In this document: one piece after another, positions 46,941-58,319 of the stretch
How positions within the stretch are numbered: the first letter of the stretch is position 1
Layout: every line of letters begins with the position of its first letter
Assembly (NCBI RefSeq): GCF_029227915.1
Contig: NC_079884.1
Location: 14,508,001 to 14,572,000 of the forward strand
DNA from: Hydractinia symbiolongicarpus
Lineage: Eukaryota > Cnidaria > Hydrozoa > Anthoathecata > Hydractiniidae
Direction of reading: 5' to 3'
DNA length: 64,000 nt
Translations under genes and position numbers: made by a program
The notes under the pieces: generated by a model
What the model saw: the letters and a program-made list of their open reading frames with translations, nothing else
Told to the model about the DNA's origin: nothing
The model's database searches: none

Positions 46941-49900
46941 TTACTTTAAAATTTTCCGACTTTCTTGGTGAACCATGCAGGCATGATAAGGTGTGCGGAA
47001 ATCTTTTTATTTGGAATATTTTTCTTTTAACAGCGTTTGATGCAGCAGGGGATGCTAACAAAGAATCTTTTGAAAAAAACAAAAGGCTATTGTTAAAAAA
47101 ATATGAATGAACAAAAAAATCCGCACACCGTTTTAACAGGGTTAACCCAAGGTTAATTTATAAACAAAGGCTCATAAAAAATCACGAGAGGCCGATTTTT
47201 TGTTTGTTTATTATACATTTTTGAGTAGAAGTTTCTGCTGACTCAACAATTTTAGTGTTACGTAAAATCATTTTATTATATATATTTTATATATTATGAA
47301 AAAGTCACCAAACTAACAGTATTTTAATCAACGAGTCATGAATTTGACAGTCATTAAATTAACGCAAATTTGGAAAAACCACGTTAATTTCACGACTCGT
47401 TATTTTATGGAATGAGGTATATGTCAAATGTCTTCTCTGATGACAACGGTTAAAATATTGGACACGAAAACCTTTTCGGCGATAACACTAAGAAACTTTC
47501 GTAAGCAATGAGATTGGAATCTGTCAAAAAACGAAACAACTATTAAAGCAACGTCGTCCAGCCTGAGTTGAGAAAACAAAAATTCCGACACTTTTCTTGC
47601 CCTAAAAGTTATAAGTTTATTGAAAATGGGTGAACAAAACTAAAGTTTAATCTCGATTGACGCATACTTGTTTAAGCAGAAGTGAAATCTTGCTCTCTGG
47701 GATTTTTATTTCTTTTTTATAACGGAACATTGAGACGACGTGGTCACGATATCAAAAAGCGCAAACACGTGAATTTTGTATTTTGTTAGCAAAATTTGAC
47801 CCTTATAGAGAGAAACTTTTATGGTTTGTTGTTGAAAAGGATTCCCGTCCTTTAATAACTTTCAAGGCTGCTTTGGTAAAAATACAAGAGTTGCTTGCAG
47901 CCAAAAAAAAAAAGTTCTAATGCCCTGGTGGTAGGAAATATACCCAGGGTATTCTCATCTTGTTATCTTGTTTCCTGCGACGTCCGCATTTTTTTGTTTA
48001 AAAATGGCTGCCATTGTTGCGAAAATAGACATTGTTTGGTTCAGGTCAGTCGTTGTGTTAAATCCATGTTATCATGTAGAATAGGAGAGAACAATCGTAG
48101 CTAGGTAATCGGCTCTAATTATTTTCTCGCCTTCACCGTAAGCATTTCCACAACGATGTGCCATTGCATTTGACACAAGTTCCAAAGCAACAATTATTGG
48201 CTATAGCTAGCTAGCTAGAAGCTTAAAAACATCATAAAAATGTCTAGCCTAGCTAGCATGAGTTGTGCTAGACTTAAATTTTGTAAATACTACGTGTTAA
48301 GGGGAAACGTCCATTGCCTACACGGCAAAATTGACGTTTCTACACAAAAGCAGCCACCCACCATGGGAGAAATATCTGTTTTTTATGACAGTCATAATTA
48401 TATGTAAATTTGTTTCAATGTATCTTTGGAACTGAACATCTATGTGCATGTAACTAAATAGCAGTTACTTGAATCGGTTATGTACTTACTCTAATAAAAT
48501 GTACCAAGATGGACAAGTCAAATTAACCACTTAGGTCCTGCTAGCTAGCTAGCTAACTTAAACTTAAAAAGATGATTTTGCTTTGCTAATTATGCAAAAT
48601 TGTGATATTATTAATTAGCTTCAAAATATATAAGTAATACATCTTTATGATAACTCAATTGTACATGCATACCTATGGCTCTCCATGGTTTTACAATACC
48701 GTGTTTTATCCCTATAAAAGTATATGTTTACATCCTCCAATTGCAAAATAAGCTGCGATGGAGTGTTAGTTTTCCCAAATTACCGTAAAGGTGTATTGTT
48801 GTTATCACTCATAATTGTTATTACTAAATATCAAAAGTCCTTTAAAATGTTCAAACCTTAACTTCCAGTTGAAAAAAGTAATTGAAAATTAACTAAATTA
48901 AGTACTATTGTACAAGTTCCGATAAAAATATTATTTTATATTTGTTTTCAGGATATTCATTGTTAAAGTTGTAAAATACTAACTAGAGAAGAGGCTTTGT
49001 GCCAGTCGGCAACTTGTATTCTGAATGTATATATATAAATAAATTCATTTGTGGAAGGACTTGTGACAGCAACTCCAAGGTGATAATTTTGCTGACTTAG
49101 CACATTCCAGAATTTTGTATATATAAATCAGTATTATACCAAGTGGTTGTTGTAGCTGTTTTTTTGTTATTTGTAACAGGTAATGAAGTTGGGCTTGTAA
49201 CAGGTGTTGAAGAAAAGTAATAGCTTGTTTTGCTACTTCTCTCACTAAAGTAATGGGCTTTTCTTTTTAGTGAAAAAGTCTGCAAAAATGTAAAAAACAT
49301 ACAGAATGCCCACATACACAGAGTTTTTATTGTTTACAGTTTGATTCAGGAAGTTTTTTTTATTTAGAAGGTTAGTAAAAATTTTCTTTTATGGCTAGAA
49401 TATTGGCAGCATTGATCATCATAATTAAAAGAGTAAACACAAAGCAAAAACAAGTTTTAGCAGAATAGATCGGATGCGGCCTAACACCTGGACTTAAAAT
49501 TCACACAACCTTGTCTCAGGGCGTTTCATGATTTAAGAATGAATTGCATACGTGACACGAAAAACAACCTTAGAACGATCAATATTCTTTTAATTTTAGA
49601 GTTATTTCATATGTGTGTTAAGCTTTAATAATGTTTATTTGCATTATTTACAGTATGTCAAGGTCCTCATGAATTTTATCTGGTATGAATTAATTTAGTG
49701 ATATAATTTCAAGTGAGGATAAGCAAAAATTTAAGTGTAAGCATATATAGTACTGTACTGGAAACAGGACACCTATAACATGGTAGACTGCATGTCATGC
49801 ACGACGTGCTAGATCCACAAAGCTGTCACAATGGCAAAAATTTTGAGCATCATGAACATCAGGATCTATCATGAACGTTTCATTGCAATCTTAACATTTC

Positions 49901-50134
49901 TAAGGTGACCTTTGCATCTTTATTACTTTGTGCATTCTTTTTAAATAAATAAAAACATAAGCTATTTCCAAGTAAAAAGAATGTTCCTTATCTGTGCTGC
50001 GTCATTTAAACATCTATCATTAAAAGGTTTACAGAGAAAACAAAGCAAATTAAAAACTTTTCAGCCCTTAAAATTAACATCAATAAAATACAAAATGTTG
50101 CAGGTGCCCTGAGAAAGTGTTAAAGGTTTGTTTC
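46941..50134. other. Intergenic, no gene recognised
   Basis: It includes a 72-bp inverted-repeat element at 47330-47401 (ACGAGTCATGAA / TTTCACGACTCGT) and CTAGCTAGC runs near 48207-48223 and 48539-48556. There are no ORFs with coding character. A minus-strand open stretch at 46879-47082 overlaps the long-TIR right arm and is not convincing. Confidence 0.4.
47330..47401. repeat. Mini inverted-repeat element, 72 bp
   Basis: The ends AACGAGTCATGAA and TTTCACGACTCGTT are near-perfect inverted repeats flanked by TATTTTA on both sides. Related ATTAACG-rich sequence with GTCGTGAAGTTAACG occurs near 45950-46010. Confidence 0.45.
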
Positions 50135-50865
50135 TATCTATATAATAATCACTGAGTGTGTCTGTCTGTGACAGACAAAGTGGATGTTTCATTTTCCTTT
50201 TATGTTGCCGAAAAATGCATGTCTCAAATGTTAAATTATCTGACGTAACGGAGAAACGTCAATAACATTACTTTAACGTCAATATCCTATATATTAAATT
50301 AATGAAGCCATTAAAGTGTATACCTTAAACTTTGAGTCCAAAGAACTTGGAAACGAAGTAGTGACGTCAATGATTTTTCACCGCATGGGTAACTAGGGAC
50401 CACCTAGGACCAATTTGGGCAAGTTTCCCAAACCTGGGTACCCAAATCCGTTTCGGAATGGACGGGTTAATGACGTCATCAAAAAACCTTCAAACTTTAA
50501 TATATCTGCAACCGTTTGTCAAAAGTACATAATCCTATACATTTTCTTGATCAGCGTTTTAAGATCTATACGATAAAGGCAACAGGTATACAAATTTCAT
50601 AAAAAAAAATTTCAGGTTTTGACGGACCGTTGCTGACGTCAGCCAAAATTCTAAACCATTATATGTCATTAACTGGTCATCAAAAACGCATGATCATGTA
50701 CATTTTCTTGATCAGCAGTTTAAGCTCTACACAATAGAGGAAACGAATAAATTAAGGCAAAATTTTTGTAATTGCACTGCTGATGTCAGCAAAAAGTCTA
50801 AAACAACCTATTTTTCCATTGTCCTTTTGCCTAAGTGGATTTCTCCATGGGCCTTATCGACTAGT
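50135..50865 (-). mobile_element. 731-bp long member of the ACTAGT-hairpin family
   Basis: On the minus strand it starts ACTAGTCGATAAGGCCCATG with a TGGAGAAATCCA hairpin and ends ATTATTATATAGATA, with CAGACAGACACAC just before. These are the same ends as the short copies at 39012 and 16228. The interior contains TGACGTCA several times and an internal approximate duplication around ACATTTTCTTGATCAGC (twice). A partial relative of the interior lies at 53720-54085. It has no ORF, so it is non-autonomous. Confidence 0.65.
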
Positions 50866-51420
50866 TTTAATATATTTACAACCCGCGATTTAAATTGGCA
50901 AAGCTGGTTTTACAAGTTTCAGGAATACTTACGAAAAACATAAATGCTTTATTTCCTTTTTTCTTTTTTATGTACGTGTTAATGTAAACACAAGTAGAAA
51001 ATTAATAACAATTGAAGTATTTCCCAAAATTTTTCCAAAAAATTATAAGTTACCTTATGGTCATTAACTTGATACATAACTCTTACACATATATACAATT
51101 AATTTAGGTGAGTTACACATAGTAAAAAAAGTTTTAAGCAATTTCATGACACGGGAACAGGTCAGAAGTTGTGTACTCTTGCAAAACTTGTAATTTGTGT
51201 ATGTGTGTAGTTGATTGCTAGCAAAAGTTTGAAAAATTGTTATGTTGTTTAAAGACTTAACAGGTTGCATTTAATTGTTAAAAAACTTTAGCATGGTTTC
51301 TGAGTATAGAAAGTTTCAAATAAATTTTTTTTTCACTACTTCTTAAATGTCTCTAATGTGAGTGTGTTTATTTGAATTTGTCTTATTCTTGACTGCAACT
51401 TACTGTTTTGTACATTTTAG
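50866..51420. other. Upstream region of WDR31
   Basis: AT-rich sequence ending in an acceptor-like TGTACATTTTAG at 51420. This suggests that the first WDR31 coding exon is preceded by a non-coding exon or receives a trans-spliced leader, as happens in some hydrozoans. Confidence 0.35.
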
Positions 51421-51477
51421 ATAGAATTATTAACATGATTTAAAACAATCAATGTAATGCATCATATATTATGTGGC

Positions 51478-54400
51478 ATGGGGAAGAAACATTCAAAGCC
51501 TAAAAAACAAAAAAATTGTGCTGACAACAACCAAGATCTGAACGAATCATTGTGTCAACGCATTCACAAAAACCCAATTTTCTGCATAGATATTTATGGA
51601 AATAATTTGTTCAGTGGTAACAGTATTGGGGTATTTTGTTTTCTTATATCATCCTGAATCTTACATATATATATATATACATCTATGTACATTATTAGTT
51701 TATTTTTTGATGTCTTATGTAGGAGCTGCACAACTTTTCTTTGACAAACAAGCAGTTACAAGCTAAATTGGCGATTCACGAAAGAGACATAACAAAGGTA
51801 GTTGTATAGTATACATTCTTTTGTTACTCTTGTGTTCAAGGTTTTATTTTGATTTTAATTTTAAACATTAAGACCACCCCTAAAGAGGTATAGACTCCTG
51901 GGTGATTTGAGACAGGAGATCCATTACTTATTAGCAAGTATACTTTTTTTCTTTTAATAGATTGTCGCAAACAAAGATGCTTCAACTGTGTTTACAGCTT
52001 CAAGAGACAAACTCATAAAACAAACAGATTTAATAACTAAGACAATTATAAACACATTTGATGGTCATGATTTGGTTGTTACTGGCTTATCTGGTAATGC
52101 AAATAAGACAAAGTTGTCTTCCGGTTCCAGAGATTGTTGCATGAAACTTTGGGATGTAGAAACAGAGAAGAATCTGAGTACATGCCATATAAATCGAAAC
52201 ATTGTGGGTTTTAGTTGATTTTTTTGTGTAATTGCTTGGATAAAACATATTTCATGAATAGTCCGTTAGTTGAAAAAGCTTGTGTTTATTAAAGAAGAAC
52301 TAACTAAAAAACTTACATATATGTTTCATTTTTTTCTTTTTTTATGTCCAAATTTTGTCACCCAAAAATGATAAATACATTAACAGTTGCTGGCATTATC
52401 AAACAAAAGCCAACTTGGTTTGTACATATTTTGTTAATTTGTGATGTCACACAATGTACATAGCTCAACAGGACTTGTAAGAATCACTTACTTTTTAGTC
52501 TTTCGTAGAGTGATTTAAATTTATCGCGAGGTTTGGGACATGAAGAAGAAAAGCAAAATTCCAGTAGAACAACATCACAAGAAAAAAAATTACAAGAATA
52601 AAAAATTTAACACAATTCATATTTACACTATAGTTTACACGTTAGTTCTCCTTTAAAGGGAGATGCTGCCCATAATAAAAAAATAGATTTAGTGACATAG
52701 CCATTAAATCATCGCTCTTAACTCTGCTTATATTTATTTTAATACCCTCTGTAACTTTTAGGTAACTGATATGAAATGGGCAGATAATCAAGATATCATT
52801 GTTCAATGCTCCGAAGACAAAATTATGAAGTATAATAGATTGTGTATCTCTGTGATCATAATGTATTTTTAACAGTTTCTACCAAATATAACCAAAATAT
52901 ACTCTGCAAGCAATGTATATTATTGGTAATTAGTGAGTGTGTGTTGCTATGATAGTAGACTTTCTGCTATAAACACATGAATTTTTTTGTAGTGTTTTAC
53001 AGTTACTTGTTTTTATTTGATTCATTGCAAAAATCATTTCTAATGTTCACAATGGTCTTTTATAAAAATAATTATTTATGTAAATAGCATGTATGCAGGA
53101 GGTTTTACATTTGCACTGTATCGTGTATTGCTGTGTATTTTCATTAAACCCTGCACTATAGCAGGTTAATCTTTTATTTCAACAGTTACTAATAGGTAGT
53201 GAGTACAAGCAAAGAAAAAAGTTGATTGCAAAAACTGATTAACGCCAGGGTTTTAAAATCTTCCATTTAAATGTAGTTGAGCATTAGCATTGCAATGGCA
53301 ATTAATAAAAACATTAAAAAGATCATGTTATGTTGTTATGGACTTGAATCGCACAAAACAAACAATGTAGAATGTAAATGTTACCATTGTAAACAAATTG
53401 TGTGCTGTTGCAAGTATTATTAAAAAACTGATCAAATTTTGTTTTCGTTTCAGATTATGGGATGCAAAGAATTTAAAAAATACTTCCACATTTCCATTGA
53501 AACAATACTTTCAGGTAACTCCTTGTGCTTTTTATTTTGCATGGCAAGAAATATCAATTTTAAAATGTATAAAAGTCAGTGGTTGACATACATGCTAATT
53601 TAGACACAATAATAGTTATGTCATCACAATTGTCAAAATGAGACAAGATAAAACAGTTCACTGATATTGAATTTGGGGCAAACATTGTCCTAAAGGAAGA
53701 TCTATTACGGTAATACCTCTTTCTCAAATGTTAATTAACAAACTAAACATCACAATGTCAACAACATTAATTTAGCGCCAAGGGTTTAAATTAAATTAAT
53801 AAAGCCATTACAATGCAGTTATAACTTTGTGAACAAATAACAGGGTGGTAATGTCAGTTATTTTTTACTGCATGGGTAACTAGGGACCATCTGGGACTAA
53901 AATGGGACCAATTTATTAAAGCTGATTCAACCAATCTTTTTCGGACAGATAGTTGAGAAAGTTATCAACAGACTCCTATATCTCTCCTCATGTGGTCCTA
54001 TAAATTTTTTTTTCGAGCTGAACAAAATACGAGTGGCAAACAAATTTCAAAAAAAAATTATATATCGATGGGACATTTCTGACGTCATCCAAATTCAAAT
54101 GGCAGATCTTTTTTATGACCTTAATGATGGCCTTATGAGGTGTCTTTTGATTGCCTTAATGATGGCCTTCTGAAGTGGGTCACAGTGCATTTAAAGCTCC
54201 AATTTAAACTACTAAATTCCCAACCGCAGCAACCATTTAACTGCCAAGACATCAATTTTGGTCTTAAGAATTCTAAGGTGAAAAAATCTAGTAATACTTT
54301 TATAGCCTCTGGCATGATTTGATTGTGGATTAAACTAACAAGCAGACTCCCAACCACAGGCCTACCACACTTGCTATTTGGTTTGTTTGCTTCCATAAAT

Positions 54401-56164
54401 ATGAATTTTTTTAAAAAAAGAGGATGTTTATTAATTGTGTGGTCACTAAAGACAAATTCTATTTACAATAACATGCAAGCAGAATAAAAGCATGTGTTGA
54501 CTGTGAATTTTTTTTCCTTTAGTAGCAAACAGTGTGTCAATTTTTTTTTGTTCATTTTTACCAGCAAAAATGGTGCAAAATAATGTTTGTATTGGTGAAT
54601 CGTATGGTTAATTCTTTACTTCCTTAAAGAACGTTTGCTGAAATTACGTTTTTAAATAATTTTTGGCAAAACTTTTTAATAGAGTGAATGTGGTGCAACA
54701 AAGCATTTCGATGTTCATCCTAGCAATGTGTGCCATTGTTTTAAGTTTTCTGTTCTATAATTAATAGATTTATTTTTATTAGTGTAACTGTCTTTTTAAA
54801 TTTACATTCTTAGAATATAATAATAACAATCAATTTGATTTAGACTTGCTGTGATTTCGATGGTGAGAAGTTTCAGGTGCTAACAGGAAGCACTGGTGGT
54901 AATGGAAACGGCTGTGAAGTGATTGTATGTTTTATTTTTGATTATCCCTCCTACAATAAGTAAAGTTTAATCATCATTTTTTATGCTTTAATTACCACAA
55001 CTAATTTCCCCTAAAAAGACATTACAGTTTTTACCACATGAACCTTAGGAAGGCCAAAACAAAAATTAGTTAAAGCTTGCAAAATTATTTATTGTCTTTA
55101 TAGTTATGGGATATACGCGAGATAAAACCAATTCAAGGTATAAAGGGTCATACTGATCGAATCACAGACTGTAAATTCTTTAAAAATAATCATGATCGCC
55201 CAAGGTAAATATTCTTACAATGTTTTTAATGGTTTAGTATTTTTTATATTATGTTCAATATTGCAAATAAAATAAATATTTCAAATTTTACTTCTTTTCT
55301 GTATTGTTTTTTTCTCTATTTTATGTATAGTGCAATCTCGGTTTCAAACGATTGCTCTGTGAAGATCTGGGATCTAGTGTCCTATAGTAAGCACTTTAAT
55401 TCTTTTATGTTAAATTAATGTCTGGAAAACTTTTCATTTTCTTGTGAACTATCAAGTGTACCACTTGGGTTCACCTTTGTAACTTTGTTTATCAATATAA
55501 AATTAACCTATAGACAATTTTTACAGCAATATCAACTTACATAGTCATTATGTGTGTTTTAGAATGTATACATACCACATTCATTACTGGTGCAAAAGGA
55601 CTTACATCTGTAGCTGTAGAAAACAACACGTAAGAACATATTACATTCCAATATTTCTTTAATTACTGTAAATTGGTTATAGGGTATATAATTGACCACT
55701 TTGCATAGTTTAAGTAAGGTAAGATCAAAACTCTGGTGTCTCATTTCTAAATTAATAATATCAGCACAGAAACCCATGGTATTAGAAGTCTTGATGCTCA
55801 TAACATAGCTTCATTAATACGCTTTTTAATAAATTAAATTTAACGTTCTACCCTGCACCATTATTTGTTAAAGTTTAGATTTAAATTTTGAAAATGGTAT
55901 ATATATTATTTATAAATTTGATGTAAAGGCATATATAGAAACCTATTTCTATTATTTAATTGTATTAAGAAGGCCGGGATGTTGTAGCCATTTTTTAAAA
56001 TGTTGGTGAAGGAAGCTTTTTTAAATTATTAATGACACCAAATCTTAGTGGCAACTCAAAATTACTTTTATTTTAGTGTTTGTGTTGGTACACACGAAGA
56101 TGGGATACACGTGTATAATTTTGACGCAGACCAGCAAAAACTACAGCATGCTTACTGCATGTAA
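51478..56164 (+). CDS. WDR31: WDR31-like WD40-repeat protein, ten exons
   Basis: WD40 proteins are beta-propeller scaffolds; WDR31 is linked to ciliary function. Exons: 51478-51630, 51723-51797, 51961-52203, 52762-52829, 53454-53514, 54844-54924, 55104-55204, 55331-55386, 55563-55629, 56077-56164. All introns are GT-AG, phases match, and the total is 993 nt (330 aa; human WDR31 is about 367). The start MGKKHSKPKK fits an N-myristoylation signal (Gly2, Ser6). An in-frame ATG at 51457 would add seven residues. Repeats show FTASRDKLI, HDLVVTGLS, SGSRDCCMKLWDVET, CSEDKIMKLWDAKN, the loop GSTGGNGNGCEVILWDIRE, GHTDRITDCKF, and VSNDCSVKIWDLVS. The linker from SGNSIG to IHERDITK spans the same length as I recall in the human protein, which supports the small second exon. 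Just upstream are two minimal uORFs, ATGATTTAA and ATGTAA. Confidence 0.88.
53720..54085 (+). repeat. Repeat related to the interior of the 50.1-50.9 kb element, in a WDR31 intron
   Basis: It shares, in the same plus-strand order, CTCAAATGTTAA, AAGCCATTA, GCATGGGTAACTAGGGACCA, GGGACCAATTT and TGACGTCATCC with 50215-50640. Identity is moderate. The hairpin end is not evident, so this copy is truncated or diverged. Confidence 0.6.
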
Positions 56165-58291
56165 CTTTAGACTGTGTTTATTAGGTATATTAGGTATATT
56201 AATATTACACGCATTATTTATTCACTTTTTAAGACAATTTATTATAGCTTTTGACTATTTGAGCTGGAATGTAGTTGTTATAGATTATAAAGCTCATGTT
56301 TATATCAGGACATAATCATATCATGTTGTGTATATATAATTATTATCATTATTAATATTTATTAGCTGCACAAATATAAAGAATTTATTTTGTAAATAGG
56401 AATGCTTTAAAATGAAAATTTTAGCGAGTTTATTTTTGCGATGTTTACATTGCGATAATAATGCGCTTAACTTGCACTGTACTGTAACACTTGCAAAAGA
56501 AATGTTATGTTTTAATTGCTACAACAACAAATTTACCATTTTTGACATTAATACATGATGTCAATAATAATTATAATTACTGAAATCATTGCGTTGCAAC
56601 TGTTGGGATAATTAACTCAAACATGGATAAGAAAGACTGCCCTTTTCTCTATAATGTATAACCAGGTGGATCCTGTACCAGCCGAAACAACAGTTAAAAC
56701 AACAGCACATTAAAAAACCGTATAAACTAAAAAACAATTTTATGTTGGGTTTTTTCAATAATTTGTTAGGTAAGATATAGAAGACTTAATTTTTTTCTGT
56801 CATAACAAAATGAGCAAATATTTATTTCTGTTATTGAAACAAAAGTGGAATTTTTGTACGTTTTGTCAGATCTGAGTGGAAAAAATTAAACCTTTTTCAA
56901 AAAACACTTTTAACATAGATTTTTACAATAGCAAATACATATTCTCATCTAGTTATACTTGTCTTTTAAATATTTAAATCAAAGTAGTGCCAAACTTAAC
57001 TGCCAAGCTGTGCCAAGTTCAAAATTCTATGGGATGGATAAAATTAACATTTTCACTAAGTACGAGATCCAAAATAACCTGAAAATAGAGTTAAAATGAT
57101 AGTTTTGTATAATTTTTTTCTTCCCCTATCTCATTGGAAAAGCTTTTAAAGCTGTTAAGAGACCACTTAAGCTTTCTATGTACATAATTAATAACATTAT
57201 GTATGTACTTGCAGAAATAATGTTCTTTAAATATAACAGTGAAATAATCCTCAATTTATTCAATTGCTTTGTAATAACATCTGTAGCCAATATTTTAAAT
57301 TATTTTCACAAATTGTTCATTCACGTTGGTTTTATTAGGTTTCTATCACAATTATAACCATATCACAATATATAGAACATGTATTAGTTTAATTATAGCT
57401 AGGTACCAAATGTTACAAATATAGCATTTAAAGTGTCATATTTTTAGTTTTTAATTATTATGTGTGTGTATAGGTCTCACAAGGGTGTACCCTACAAATT
57501 TATGTCTGATTGTCTAAGAATGTTGTTATTACAATTAATGAGTTTTTGTTTTTGTGTGTATTTTTACTATGATTGCAAGCCCTCAAAGCTGGTATTTGTT
57601 TTACTGTAGGATAGGACTATATATAGATTTAAACAACATTTGTAGGTATAAATTTAGTATAATTAAGTTTTATGTTTTGTTTGCCATTTCTTTATGCTAA
57701 CTTTCAGTAATATTTTTAACTAACTTATTTTGCCAGCCTAGAGCTTGTATATTGTGAAATACAAAAATGAAAAAAGCAAATAATTTTTCATTATTTATAT
57801 TTTTATCCATCCATATTCCTTTACTGTTTACTTACTCTAGGTTGAAGCGTTTGTACACAAGATTAAATATTGCTGTACAGCTAAACTTCCATTGTCATTG
57901 CCAGTAAACTCCTTGATATTTTTTTAAGTCATACGATGCAATTAAATGAAAGGGTTTGCTTTAAGCTTGAGAATTTGTAGTTTTTTTATATCTTCAAAAA
58001 AACTAAACATAAAAATGTTTTTACGGCCTAGTAATAAGTTGCTTTGAAGCAGACCTTTGTTAAACTTTTCGAAAAGTAAAAATTCTTTTGCAGTCTCTTT
58101 ATTTGCCGCTCCCCTGTAAATCATACTCAATTTCTGCAGGAAATAAACTGTTTTTTATTTATGCTCAAGTTTGTTGAAACTGTATTTAATTGTATTTCGT
58201 ATTTCTGTTTTACGAAATGGTATTGTAGAGCTGTTCATTGTTCTGATAAATTAGAACTTTTGATGCAAGCGTTAGTTCCTTTAGTTTAGAA
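56165..58291. other. Spacer between WDR31 and the ARM/FN3 gene
   Basis: AT-rich, with no exon, SINE or strong inverted repeat that I can support. It holds the WDR31 3' UTR and the upstream region of the next gene on the same strand. Confidence 0.4.
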
Positions 58292-58319
58292 ATGGATACA
58301 TGCTATTAAACATAGAAGA

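Noticed and set aside
46879-47082. Minus-strand 67-codon ORF at the long inverted repeat
   Set aside because: Its C-terminal LKLVQQ repeats derive from the tandem duplication; no family similarity recognised.
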